Positions 45,402 to 54,685 of a stretch of DNA of 64,000 nucleotides are shown in pieces. Each line of letters starts with the position of its first letter. Position 1 is the stretch's first letter. A program made the translations under genes and the position numbers. The DNA lies in assembly GCA_965208025.1 (NCBI GenBank), contig OZ242302.1, forward strand, positions 496,001-560,000, given 5' to 3'. This DNA comes from Bin80 sp965208025 (lineage in GTDB: Bacteria > Bacteroidota > Rhodothermia > Rhodothermales > Bin80). The notes beneath the pieces are model-generated. The model ran no database searches and was not told where the DNA came from. It saw only the letters and a list, made by a program, of their open reading frames with translations.

Positions 45402-46067
45402 CTACATTCCAGAATTTGATGATAGAGTGTTTCCAGCAGTAAAATAGTCATCATCAAGACTAATATGATGATTAAGAATCCCGGCTCTGGTCATTCTGAC
45501 GATAATACGAGATGCCCTACCAGGGTGAATGTTCGCATGCTTGGCAAACCCTCGGACAGTTATCTGGTCTGCTTTCTCCAGCTGCTTGAATAGAAGTCGC
45601 TCTTTCTCGCCAAGTTTAATCAAACTGTTCTCCGTGATTGATTCCTCACTCATCAATTTGCGTGCTTCAGGGCTTGCTTCAATACACATATCCTGAAATC
45701 TGACAAAAACAGATTTTCGTCGGGTAGACTCGTCAAGCACATAATGAGGTCGCTCTGAACTTATAGGGACTTTCACAACGATGGCATATCGTTTGCGACT
45801 TACCTTTACATATTCAAACTCCAAGTCAATTCTGGGAGTGCAGTACTTTTCCAGTGCACGATTGAGAGCATATAGTTCTTCTTCATAATCTTTTAGCCCC
45901 CGCAGGTATCCTTCATCGGTTACACCGATCAACAGATCTCCCCCATAAGTATTCGCAAGGGCCGTAATCTCTCTGGCAATCCGTTCATCCTCTGGTAGGC
46001 GATGCTTGAATTCAAGGCGTTGACCCTCCCCCGCCGCCACCATTTGTTCAAGGTTTCGCTTGGTCAT
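45402..46067 (-). CDS. AlbA_2 (Schlafen-type) domain protein with winged helix
   Basis: A 221-aa protein. Residues 10-125 form the AlbA_2/Schlafen domain (EGQRLEFKHRLPEDERIAREITALANTYGG, then LLIGVTDEGYLRG), and the C-terminal ~70 residues a MarR-like winged helix (EKERLLFKQLEKADQITVRGFAKHANIHPGRASRIIVRM). Such proteins are usually transcriptional regulators or nucleic-acid binding proteins. I chose ATG 46067 over an upstream alternative at 46076. It lies between gpsA and the HIT gene with gaps of about 100 and 240 bp. Confidence 0.8.
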   Translation of the reverse strand: MTKRNLEQMVAAGEGQRLEFKHRLPEDERIAREITALANTYGGDLLIGVTDEGYLRGLKDYEEELYALNRALEKYCTPRIDLEFEYVKVSRKRYAIVVKVPISSERPHYVLDESTRRKSVFVRFQDMCIEASPEARKLMSEESITENSLIKLGEKERLLFKQLEKADQITVRGFAKHANIHPGRASRIIVRMTRAGILNHHISLDDDYFTAGNTLSSNSGM

Positions 46068-46165
46068 GATTCCCAATCAATCTCTAATCAATCCGCTTCG
46101 GTTGATTGAATTGAAAGCCCCAGAGATTTCAGTAAATCAATCCCAAGGGCAGTAGCCTAAACCAA

Positions 46166-47176
46166 TTACCACGCCTCTTGTTTGGCTGAACGTGTCATTA
46201 ACTGTTTGACAATATCATCCGGTCGCTTTCCACGAAAAAGGATGTCATAAACGGCTTCGGTGATGGGCATTTCTACCTGAAGACGCTGTGCCATATGATA
46301 GACGGCCTGCGTGGTTCTTACTCCTTCGGCAACCATGCTCATGGATTCTGTTGCTTCGGCTAAGGTCGCTCCACGCCCAATCAGCTCACCAAAGTGACGA
46401 TTCCGACTGAATTGACTCGTGCACGTAACCACCAGATCTCCTAATCCTGTGAGCCCGGCAAATGTCTGCGGTTTAGCACCAAGTACACTCCCAAATCGTT
46501 GGATTTCCGCAATTCCTCTAGTAATCAATGCGGCTCTCGCATTATCCCCGTAACCGATGCCATCGCTAATTCCCGAAGCGATAGCCATGATATTCTTGAC
46601 ACTCCCCCCAATTTCTACACCTGTAACATCACTATTTAAGTAAATCCGCAGTCTATCTGTCATGAACATTTCCTGCACCTCCTCAGCTCGTTCCATATTC
46701 GTGGATGCAGCAACTAGGGTAGTGGGTTGCCCCGCAGCAACTTCTTCGGCATGACTCGGACCGTAGAGGACGACCAGATTCCCTCGAGGTACTGGTGGTG
46801 AGATGATAGCTCCCAGCACAGCCGTCGTTGTTAATTCGGTTTCCGTCTCAATTCCCTTTGCAACGGATATGACCGTTGTCTCCTGTGTGCAATAGCGCAC
46901 TAAATTTGTAATGAGTGCTCGAAGGGCGTGCGATGGAGTAGCCATCACCCAGAACTTCGCATGCTCTGCTACCACAGCCAAGTCTGTGGTCACCCGCACA
47001 GATGGGGGGATCGGGATATCTGATAAATACTCAGGGTTGAGTCTATCCTTGGAAATCGCACTCGCGACACTGCGTCGCCGGGCCCACAGTGCAACCTTAT
47101 GGCCTGCATGTGCGAGGCCAACCGAAAGTGCAGTACCCCAACTGCCAGCACCAAAAACTGATACAGCACTCGACAT
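46166..47176 (-). CDS. gpsA: Glycerol-3-phosphate dehydrogenase [NAD(P)+]
   Basis: 336 aa. It supplies sn-glycerol-3-phosphate for phospholipids. The Rossmann loop is VFGAGSWGTALSVGLAHAG, followed by WVMATPSHALR, SVAKGIE, LYGPSHAEEVAAGQPT and the catalytic-Lys region GGSVKNIMAIASGISDG, then the C-terminal TFAGLTGLGDLVVT. It lies 16 bp downstream of plsY, so the two successive steps of phospholipid synthesis form an operon. Confidence 0.96.
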   Translation of the reverse strand: MSSAVSVFGAGSWGTALSVGLAHAGHKVALWARRRSVASAISKDRLNPEYLSDIPIPPSVRVTTDLAVVAEHAKFWVMATPSHALRALITNLVRYCTQETTVISVAKGIETETELTTTAVLGAIISPPVPRGNLVVLYGPSHAEEVAAGQPTTLVAASTNMERAEEVQEMFMTDRLRIYLNSDVTGVEIGGSVKNIMAIASGISDGIGYGDNARAALITRGIAEIQRFGSVLGAKPQTFAGLTGLGDLVVTCTSQFSRNRHFGELIGRGATLAEATESMSMVAEGVRTTQAVYHMAQRLQVEMPITEAVYDILFRGKRPDDIVKQLMTRSAKQEAW

Positions 47177-47192
47177 TTATAACAGAACGGGG

Positions 47193-47876
47193 CTATAGTT
47201 CTCGGCGTCCACGCATCCCATGGGCCAATCGAAAATGTTTGATCTTTCTCTCGGTACCCGAGATAAGACGTTGAATATTACTTCGATGCGCATAGAGAAT
47301 AGCAAGTGCGAAGATCGTTCCGAACAAGAGTAGACTCCGATCCAGTGTTTCTATATTGAAGACAAACATTTGAATCGCAACTGTGGCGGGAAACATGACC
47401 GCAGCGATAATACTCGCCAAAGAGACATATCTCGATCCAAATAATACCGCTGCAAAAATCCCAATGACGATCCACATCGTCTTTGGGGTAATGGCAAATA
47501 ATACGCCCGCGGCAGTATTGACCCCTTTCCCACCGCGAAACTTAGCCCAAACTGGAAGCATATGTCCCACAATGGCGGCAATACCTGCCATGAGACGGAT
47601 CACGGATTCCACTTGCCAAAAAGCGAATCCAGAGGGAAGTTCGTCGATTCGGATTGAAGCAATTAATCCCGCGGCCAAGACTCCTTTTCCCACATCAACG
47701 ATCGTTGCCAAAATGCCTGCTTTCCAGCCAAGTACACGAAATACATTGGTTGCCCCAGCATTCAAACTCCCATACTTGCGGACATCCACCTTATAGAGCC
47801 ATTGTCCAACCCAAACACTCCCAGGGATAGATCCCGCAAGATAGCTTAACGTAAGAATCAGAGAAATTGAGCCCAT
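47193..47876 (-). CDS. plsY: Acyl-phosphate glycerol-3-phosphate acyltransferase PlsY
   Basis: A 227-aa integral membrane enzyme with five to six hydrophobic segments and the PlsY signatures: YLAGSIPGSVWVG, RKYGSLNAGATNVFRVLG, AKFRGGKGVNTAAGVL and the last YAHRSNIQRLI. It acylates G3P using acyl-phosphate. Its gene precedes gpsA and follows purM by 66 bp. Confidence 0.95.
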   Translation of the reverse strand: MGSISLILTLSYLAGSIPGSVWVGQWLYKVDVRKYGSLNAGATNVFRVLGWKAGILATIVDVGKGVLAAGLIASIRIDELPSGFAFWQVESVIRLMAGIAAIVGHMLPVWAKFRGGKGVNTAAGVLFAITPKTMWIVIGIFAAVLFGSRYVSLASIIAAVMFPATVAIQMFVFNIETLDRSLLLFGTIFALAILYAHRSNIQRLISGTERKIKHFRLAHGMRGRREL

Positions 47877-47942
47877 TATACTGATAATTCAAGACAGAAT
47901 GTGGTGAAGACAAGTCCTTTGCCCCGCTCTACGGTTTCCAGA

Positions 47943-48941
47943 TCAAAATATAGTTCCAATCGCAATTGGCTTCTCATCATAAAGTTCTGTAATGCGGTGT
48001 AAATCTTGTTCTGCAGAGGGCGGAAGAATTACAATTAAACCAATCCCAAGGTTAAACGTGTCCCGCATATCTTCCTCAGGAACTACTCCTCGCTCCTGAA
48101 TCAGATTGAAGATAGGAGGTCGTTCCCAACTTTCATAATCAACTCGAAAATGCAGCCCCTCAGGGAGTACACGTTGCGTATTTCCCTCAATGCCCCCTCC
48201 AGTGACATGAACGAAAGCATGGGCGTACTCTTTTAGGTCACGGATGACAGGAAGGTAACACTTATGCACATTAAGTAGTTCTTCTTGTATGCTCTTTCCG
48301 TTCAATTCGGGTGGGCTTTCATCAGGGGAATACCCCCATAGGGGCCCTAGTAATACTTTGCGTGCGAGAGAATAGCCGTTCGTATGAATCCCGGAAGAAG
48401 GAATTCCCCAGAGTACATCACCGCTTTGAATCCGCCGCCCATCTATAATTTTTTCTTTGTCAACGACCCCAACGATTACACCAGCCAAATCATAGTCTGT
48501 AAGGGAATATAGATCGGGCATTTCGGCGGTTTCTCCACCAATCAATGCAATTCCAGCCTTCTTGCAACCGCGAGCAAGTCCCTTGATAACATCTTCCATC
48601 ACCTCAGTTGAAAGCTCTCCAACCGCAAAATAATCAAGAAAATAGAGAGGATCAGCTCCACATACCGCAATATCGTTAATGCAGTGATTGACCAAATCCT
48701 CTCCAATCGTATCATGGATTCCCGCTTGAGCCGCAACTTTTACTTTCGTACCTACCCCATCAATGGAGGATACCAGAACGGGAGTTTGATACTGAGACGA
48801 ATCAAATTGAAAAAATCCACCAAATGCGCCGACATCACGAATGACGCCAGGGGTATGAGTTGACTTGATGAGCGGCTTAACGCGGTTCAGCGCTTTATTT
48901 GCCTTTTGAATGTTAACACCTGCGTCTTTATAAGTGGTCAT
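47943..48941 (-). CDS. purM: Phosphoribosylformylglycinamidine cyclo-ligase
   Basis: 332 aa from ATG 48941, which shares a base with the TGA of the preceding gene (TGATG). It is AIR synthetase, step 5 of purine synthesis. Recognisable: TYKDAGVNIQKANKAL, VSSIDGVGTKVKVA, DLVNHCINDIAVCGADPLYFLDY, ALIGGETAEMPDLY, FVHVTGGGIEGN. The length is near the usual ~345. Besides purC at 3-4 kb it is the second purine gene of the window. Confidence 0.95.
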   Translation of the reverse strand: MTTYKDAGVNIQKANKALNRVKPLIKSTHTPGVIRDVGAFGGFFQFDSSQYQTPVLVSSIDGVGTKVKVAAQAGIHDTIGEDLVNHCINDIAVCGADPLYFLDYFAVGELSTEVMEDVIKGLARGCKKAGIALIGGETAEMPDLYSLTDYDLAGVIVGVVDKEKIIDGRRIQSGDVLWGIPSSGIHTNGYSLARKVLLGPLWGYSPDESPPELNGKSIQEELLNVHKCYLPVIRDLKEYAHAFVHVTGGGIEGNTQRVLPEGLHFRVDYESWERPPIFNLIQERGVVPEEDMRDTFNLGIGLIVILPPSAEQDLHRITELYDEKPIAIGTIF

Positions 48942-49642
48942 CACTTTGTTTTACCTAAATAGGCTTGCAAATATACATTTGTTTTGCGAAGAGGGCTAAG
49001 CCGTATGGGCTTGGACCAAACATCAAACTTACGCGATTCGATACATGCCAGCAAGTTAAGTCCGCCCGTCCAGTATAGGCGAAATTTGCGTCGGCACCAT
49101 CCATTCAGGTCGGTGTTTAGGGACTGACATGCGGCAAATGCATCGCGGGCACGAACAATCTGTTTCCACAGAACCGATTGAATCTCTCTGGATACTGCAC
49201 CTTTCATCAGGTCGTCCTGCGTAATACTTTTACTCGCCATAATGTCCATCGGTATAAAATGCCTACCCTCCATGAGGTCGTCTTTAAGATAACAAACGGA
49301 GCGGGTAAGAAAGATTGCGCGTGCGAATTGTTTCACGGGCCGTTCAATCCAATTCGCAGTATAGCCGGCAAGCTTGACCAGTAGAACTGCATGAGAACCC
49401 GCGTAGGCATCCATATAGTCCGATAATTCCAAAACTGACTCGGGGATCAGAGTTTGTTTGGTAATAATCTGTGAATCAAGTAAATGAGTGGGCAAGCTAA
49501 ATTTTTCGCATACAGAGAGGGCTTCACGGTGGTGTGGCATGGCGGCTGGATCAGATTGAACTGAACGATGCCAGTTCCACAGAACTTCTGCAGCCATGCG
49601 TAGTTCTTTTTGAGGCCAATCCTCTGGACCAAAGGGTGTCAT
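48941..49642 (-). CDS. Short squalene/phytoene synthase-like protein
   Basis: A 233-aa protein of the trans-isoprenyl diphosphate synthase head-to-head type. The second aspartate motif is present in modified form (LKDDLMEGRHFIPMD, compare DxxxD and GRxYxP), as are DAYAGSHAVLL and ARDAFAAC. The first Asp-rich motif near the N-terminus is not visible and the protein is about 50 residues shorter than typical synthases, so it may be a non-catalytic relative. It is embedded between thrC (3 bp gap) and purM (one-base overlap). No other carotenoid or hopanoid gene is in the window. Confidence 0.7.
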   Translation of the reverse strand: MTPFGPEDWPQKELRMAAEVLWNWHRSVQSDPAAMPHHREALSVCEKFSLPTHLLDSQIITKQTLIPESVLELSDYMDAYAGSHAVLLVKLAGYTANWIERPVKQFARAIFLTRSVCYLKDDLMEGRHFIPMDIMASKSITQDDLMKGAVSREIQSVLWKQIVRARDAFAACQSLNTDLNGWCRRKFRLYWTGGLNLLACIESRKFDVWSKPIRLSPLRKTNVYLQAYLGKTK

Positions 49643-49645
49643 GGG

Positions 49646-50896
49646 TTAATGCCAAGATTCTAATTTCTCGCGAAGCGCCTCCGATGTAGGCGCCAAAGAT
49701 TGGACTCTATTCGGCATTGAATCTAATCTGGTCAGTTCCTGAACTGAATCTGGAGCATTCCCAAGTGCCTGCTTCATTATTGCAGGAAATTTTGCTGGAT
49801 GAGCGGTTGATAATACAACAACAGGGATACTCCAATCTTGAACCGCAGCCAGTCCGACCGCGGTATGCGGATCAGCAATGTAGCCCTTCTCCTCGTATAC
49901 TCTTTGAATGGAAGTAAGTGTGTCATGATCTGAACATGAGTGCCCACGAATGAGACTTCGCATTTGATGATCCGTGAGTAAATACTGTAGACGTTCAAAA
50001 TTACTTGGACGGCCCACATCCATGGCATTTGACAGGGTTCGAACGGATTCACGAAAAAAATCTTCTTTACCTGCTAAAAATTTAGGGAATCCATCATTCG
50101 CATTATGGGCGGCAATAAACTGGCGTACGGGAAGGCCGCACAGAGATGATAGAACCCCCGCTGTCAAATTTCCCAAGTTGCCACAGGGCACACATACATC
50201 TGCAATATCCCAGCCACCTTGGGCAAACGCCCAATAATAGTAGAGCATTTGGGGTAAGAGGCGTCCCACATTTATAGAATTGGCGGCAGATAGGTTTAAG
50301 CTGTCTGGAGAAACCAATAGCTCCTTGACCATTGCCTGACAGTCATCAAACGTTCCCTCTACTGCAAATGTGCGAACTCCCGATCGCTTGACAATGAGCT
50401 GTTTCTCCTGCGTAGGGCTCACTTGGCCTTTTGGATAGAGAACGGCAACTCGCAGATTTGAGAGATTTGAGAATCCATCTGCAACAGCACTTCCAGTATC
50501 GCCTGATGTAGCAACAAGGATGGTCAGAGGATCCTCCTTGACAAAGTAATTCATGAGCCGAGACATTGTACGTGCCCCGAAGTCCTTGAACGAAAGGGTT
50601 GGTCCATGAAAGAGTTCAATTACCCAAACATTCCCCACTTTGACCAGCGGGATGGGGAAATTGAGAGCATCCTGCAAAATTGAAGACAGGACGCTTTTGG
50701 GGATATGATTTTCCAACCATGGAGAGAGAATTTCCGTTGCCATGTTAGGGAAATCGTCTGCCTCTTGCCAGATCTGAGGTTGAACCTGAGGAAATAATTG
50801 TGGAACATAGAGACCTCCGTCAGGAGCAAGTCCTTGTAATAGAGCCGTTACAAAATCGGACTGTAGCGTTTGGGTACGTGTGCTGCTATACTTCAT
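49646..50896 (-). CDS. thrC: Threonine synthase
   Basis: About 416 aa from ATG 50896, 2 bp after the thrB stop. PLP-dependent last step of threonine synthesis. Seen: KYSSTRTQTLQ...APDGGLYVP, the PLP-binding LSFKDFGARTMSRLM with its lysine, ATSGDTGSAVADGF, YPKGQVSPTQEKQ and VCVPCGNLGNLTAGVLS. Normal length. Confidence 0.96.
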   Translation of the reverse strand: MKYSSTRTQTLQSDFVTALLQGLAPDGGLYVPQLFPQVQPQIWQEADDFPNMATEILSPWLENHIPKSVLSSILQDALNFPIPLVKVGNVWVIELFHGPTLSFKDFGARTMSRLMNYFVKEDPLTILVATSGDTGSAVADGFSNLSNLRVAVLYPKGQVSPTQEKQLIVKRSGVRTFAVEGTFDDCQAMVKELLVSPDSLNLSAANSINVGRLLPQMLYYYWAFAQGGWDIADVCVPCGNLGNLTAGVLSSLCGLPVRQFIAAHNANDGFPKFLAGKEDFFRESVRTLSNAMDVGRPSNFERLQYLLTDHQMRSLIRGHSCSDHDTLTSIQRVYEEKGYIADPHTAVGLAAVQDWSIPVVVLSTAHPAKFPAIMKQALGNAPDSVQELTRLDSMPNRVQSLAPTSEALREKLESWH

Positions 50897-50898
50897 GC

Positions 50899-51834
50899 TC
50901 ACTCACACTGGCGTACCCCTATCATATCAGCTTCCGTAATGATTCCTTTTGCACCATCACCAGCGGCCTCAACCATTGCATCACAGAGTTTAGAGATGGT
51001 TTCAATGTTTTTTGGAATTGCAAACATTGCTGGCCCGGATCCCGTCAGAGCCACCGCACATGCACCAGCATCCAGTGCAGATTTCCGAACTGCGTCATAA
51101 CAAGGTACGAGACTTGCTCTTGCGGGCTCTACGATTCGATCGCGCATCATATATGGTGCAACAGCTTCCCAATCACCGACGATCAATGCATGGAGCATGA
51201 AGACCAGATCGCTCGCATTATGGACTGCATCAATTCTTGGCACCACGGAAGGCAGAATCGTCCGAGCATCTGCGGTAAGGATCGTTCTCTTTGGTAAGAC
51301 GATCACCAGAGGTAATGGTGCTGGAAGCTGAATTTTACGGTAGTCAAGTGGACTGACTGGAGAGGTGAGTACAAGTCCACCAAAGAGAGACGGTAGCGCA
51401 TTATCTCCATGAAGAGTTCCTCCACTTGCCAGGCGCTCAGCTTCCAGAACCGCATAGGTTAGTTCACTCTTGCGGAATGGCTCTCCCAAGAGAAGATTGG
51501 TCGCCCATGCGCCCGCAGAGGCGCTTGCGGCAGATCCACCAATCCCCGACCCCAGAGGAATACCTTTATGGATGGTTAAATGAAGCCCTCGTCTGTCTCC
51601 TGCCTTGGTCATTACCAAATGGGCTGCACATCCTGCGGTATTCTCAGCAGCAATGAGCGGAATGGGGGCAGAAGAAGAGATCGAAATCCCTGGCTCTGGT
51701 GAAAATCGGGCCTCAACAATGTCTCCAATCCCCTTTACACACAGGCCCAATGTATCAAATCCAGGACCGAGATTAGATAAAGAGGCGGGACCAAATACCT
51801 TAACGACCGAACTAGCTTTATTCCTGTCTATCAA
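50899..51834 (-). CDS. thrB: Homoserine kinase
   Basis: A 311-aa GHMP kinase. VKVFGPASLSNLGPGFDTLG at the start and the ATP-binding GIPLGSGIGGSAASASAGA are diagnostic, with a C-terminal ACAVALTGSGPAMFA. It phosphorylates homoserine for ThrC, encoded immediately downstream. First gene of the thrB-thrC-synthase-like-purM transcript. Confidence 0.95.
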   Translation of the reverse strand: MIDRNKASSVVKVFGPASLSNLGPGFDTLGLCVKGIGDIVEARFSPEPGISISSSAPIPLIAAENTAGCAAHLVMTKAGDRRGLHLTIHKGIPLGSGIGGSAASASAGAWATNLLLGEPFRKSELTYAVLEAERLASGGTLHGDNALPSLFGGLVLTSPVSPLDYRKIQLPAPLPLVIVLPKRTILTADARTILPSVVPRIDAVHNASDLVFMLHALIVGDWEAVAPYMMRDRIVEPARASLVPCYDAVRKSALDAGACAVALTGSGPAMFAIPKNIETISKLCDAMVEAAGDGAKGIITEADMIGVRQCE

Positions 51835-51904
51835 ATCACATCAATCATTCTTCACACTATCCTACATAAGGGAGACTCTGGCGGAGAATCTTCGTAGGTA
51901 GAAT

Positions 51905-52558
51905 TCAGAACGCATATTTTGTTTGTAGTTGATTCAAAATTTTTTTGGTATTCCGAGGAATTAGATCCTCAAAGACCGCCATTCTCACCAGATCATCAGG
52001 CGTGTCTATATCATACCATTTCGGTAGTTGAACTACGTTTGCCTCCATCTGATGCGCACGGTCCAATGTATGTCTATACACATTTGGTTGACTGAAAACG
52101 ATTCCATCAAATAGTCCTCGTATCATTGGATTCATCCCAAGGAGGTAATACCCTCCATCGTCGGTCGGACCAATGCACAGAGAAGGTGGATTAGCTAACG
52201 AGTCATAGGCATCTTGAATGAATTTTGTCGGCAATGTGGGATGATCGGTTCCAATGATGACAATCTGCTTATAGCCTGCCGCCTGTGTTTCGTGAAACGC
52301 ATTGCGCATTCGTTCCCCAAGTCCTTTCCCGTGCTGTTGATGGAGCGTAGCACCATAGATCGGGACATATGGAGGCGCGTCATCTGACATGTAGAGTCGC
52401 ACCGAAACACACAGCGAGGTATACTGATGCAAACTGTCAGTGAGAAAAGCACGATATAGATCTGCTGCTTCTTGTGGTGTTATCATAGTCGTCAATCGGG
52501 ACTTTACTTTACCTGCCCGAGGGGAGCGTGCGAATACGATCAATGCCCTACCCTTCAT
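51905..52558 (-). CDS. TIGR04282/DUF2064-family glycosyltransferase-like protein
   Basis: A 217-aa GT-A-like nucleotidyl/glycosyl-transferase fold: ALIVFARSPRAGKVKSRL at the N-terminus, GLGERMRNAF, IVIIGTDHPTLPTKFI, GPTDDGGYYLLGM and YDIDTPDDL. The family is linked to arsenosugar and related carbohydrate pathways in some bacteria; the substrate here is unknown. The start overlaps the end of the cysteine desulfurase gene by 11 bp. Confidence 0.88.
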   Translation of the reverse strand: MKGRALIVFARSPRAGKVKSRLTTMITPQEAADLYRAFLTDSLHQYTSLCVSVRLYMSDDAPPYVPIYGATLHQQHGKGLGERMRNAFHETQAAGYKQIVIIGTDHPTLPTKFIQDAYDSLANPPSLCIGPTDDGGYYLLGMNPMIRGLFDGIVFSQPNVYRHTLDRAHQMEANVVQLPKWYDIDTPDDLVRMAVFEDLIPRNTKKILNQLQTKYAF

Positions 52559-53756
52559 ATTGCCTTTGCTCTCGCATCCGTTTGATCACCTTATGAATCC
52601 TTAGAGCGGTCTTTTCAATATCAACTTTCGTAGTTGAGAGTCCGAGTGAAAGCCTCAATGATGCACGAGCGGTATGCTCGGGAACGCCGAGTTCTATCAA
52701 TACGTGACTTGGAGTTAATGCACCGCTGGTGCAGGCAGAGCCAGCGGAAGCGCATACGCCTTCCAGATCCATGTTAAGTAATAACATCTCCCCATCTACG
52801 GGGATCTCATCCACAGGCTTGAATGCCACATTGAGAATATGCGGAGCTGAGTTGGACGGTGTATTCACAATCAGTTGGTCGCCAATCAAACTGAGCAGGC
52901 GAGTCTGCAATTCATCTCGTAGCGATCTCACCCGGGCTGTATTTGCTTCTTGGTTGGCCGCAATTAGATCCATTGCAGTAGCCATACCCACGGCGGCGGC
53001 TACATTTTCGGTTCCGCCACGCCGCCCACGCTCCTGTGAGCCTCCTATAATCAATGGAGTTAACTCTATCCCCTCCTTCACATATAAAATCCCGATTCCC
53101 TTTGGGCCATAGATCTTATGTGCGGAGAGAGACATCAGGTCAACTTTTAGGTATTCTGTGTTCAGGGGAAGCCAAGCAGCTGCCTGGGCGGCATCCGTAT
53201 GCGTTCGGACTCCATGATCACCGCAGACAGAGGCAATCTCTTGAATGGGAGCGAGTACACCAGTCTCATTGTTGACATACATGATAGAAACCAATCTGGT
53301 GTGAGGCCTAAGGGCATTGCGAACCTCCCTTTCAGACAATGTTCCCGATTTGCGATCGGGTGATAGATAGGATACCTCTGCTCCACGAATTTCTAGTGCA
53401 TCAGCCGGTTTAAGTACTGCTTTGTGTTCTGTTGTTGAAGTAATGAGGTGTCCGCCTGAGGAAAGAAGATTGAGAGCAAGATTATTCGCTTCAGTGGCTC
53501 CGCTTGTGAAAATAATTTGCTCGGGCTCTGCGCTAAGATGGAGGGCAATTCGCTTACGGCTTTCTTCAATGATCCCCCGTGCAGCCCTTCCCAACCGATG
53601 AATTGAAGAGGGATTTCCAAAACGATCTTTTAGATATGGCATCATTGCTTCCAGTACCGCAGGCGCCATTGGTGTAGTGGCAGCATGATCCATATAGATT
53701 GAATCAATTGAAGATTGATCACGCAGCACTTCCCCAGTTTGTCGGGACACACTCAT
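52548..53756 (-). CDS. Cysteine desulfurase (NifS/IscS-like)
   Basis: About 402 aa from ATG 53756; the upstream open frame to 53867 has no homologous sequence. PLP enzyme releasing sulfur from cysteine for Fe-S clusters, tRNA thiolation or molybdopterin. Landmarks: YMDHAATTPM, FGNPSSIHRLGRAAR, IIFTSGATEANNLAL, THTDAAQAA, the PLP lysine in LSAHKIYGPKGIG, and the active Cys loop GSACTSGA. No IscU partner is next to it. Confidence 0.93.
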   Translation of the reverse strand: MSVSRQTGEVLRDQSSIDSIYMDHAATTPMAPAVLEAMMPYLKDRFGNPSSIHRLGRAARGIIEESRKRIALHLSAEPEQIIFTSGATEANNLALNLLSSGGHLITSTTEHKAVLKPADALEIRGAEVSYLSPDRKSGTLSEREVRNALRPHTRLVSIMYVNNETGVLAPIQEIASVCGDHGVRTHTDAAQAAAWLPLNTEYLKVDLMSLSAHKIYGPKGIGILYVKEGIELTPLIIGGSQERGRRGGTENVAAAVGMATAMDLIAANQEANTARVRSLRDELQTRLLSLIGDQLIVNTPSNSAPHILNVAFKPVDEIPVDGEMLLLNMDLEGVCASAGSACTSGALTPSHVLIELGVPEHTARASLRLSLGLSTTKVDIEKTALRIHKVIKRMREQRQYEG

Positions 53757-54685
53757 GTTGATAGACGACTCCAAACGTACATTCTGCTGAAAAGATGAAA
53801 GATGATTCCTCTGAAGTATGAAATCGGGGAAGTGAGGACGCCAACGCTGACATTTCAAAAATGGCAACCAATCATGTGCTCAGAACTTACGTGAAGACTG
53901 GTAAGGACATTTGAAGCATTTTACGAATAAGGAGGTTGCCAGATTCCACATCTCACTTTACCAGACCAAGCCCAAGTTCGCCATTTTGGGTTCCATAAAG
54001 TTACGGATTTCCATTTGATCCCATAATTGGGACTCGTTTCATTTTGGGTATGAGTACAAAAGATTCGCCGAACCATCTCCGCTTTATGCTTTATCTGGGT
54101 CATTCTCTGGCCTTATCTTGCATTAAGGAGCAGGTTTCGTCAAATTCAGCCCTTCACTTTTTCCTCTGGACACACATCGGGCTATTCCAACATCCAAAAA
54201 CCATCCATAATGAAGTAGAACATAAGCAATAGCCCCCGAAATCAAGACCATAATGGGACAAAAATCATACTTTCGGAGCAAAAAACAGTAGATCCTAAGC
54301 GAAAAAACAGTACCTTCCTTAGGGGATGGATACAAATAATAATTTAACTCCGTTGTAGACTATTGAGTATTACGAGGTAAGTGAGCCACTGAATACGATT
54401 GATGTGAGCACCCATCGCTCGTAATCGGTGGCTCTTTTGTTTGGAATACTCAACTATCAACTAAAATCATTATATTCCCCGTCAATAGATATAAATTTAT
54501 GTCCTTAAGTATGTCGTAATTTATTCACATGAATTCGGTGAACATGTTGTTTAAGTTTTTATTTTCGTTTCTTGTAAATAAGTGTCTTTATCTCAGTCGC
54601 TTATTTGGCTCTTGGGCTTTCAGATTCATTCCTGACTCGGCATCCGTAAGACCACAAGTTCAATTCAACTCTTAAGTTCTGGTTA
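53757..54685. other. Intergenic, about 0.93 kb, with an orphan hairpin
   Basis: No supported gene. The right part is AT-rich and probably contains the promoter of the lipoprotein gene at 54686. One strong hairpin lies inside (54383-54438, listed separately). Confidence 0.4.
54383..54438 (+). terminator. Orphan terminator-like hairpin
   Basis: GAGCCAC (54383-54389) pairs with GTGGCTC (54428-54434), followed by TTTT. Inside it CGATT/AATCG and GAGC/GCTC can pair further, giving a long branched stem. It is oriented as a plus-strand terminator, but there is no plus-strand gene for more than 9 kb upstream of it. It may therefore end a small RNA or act as an attenuator ahead of the lipoprotein gene at 54686. 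Confidence 0.4.

Noticed and set aside
53757..53867. N-terminal extension of the cysteine desulfurase to 53867
   Set aside because: The extra 37 residues have no family counterpart, while ATG 53756 gives the normal length.
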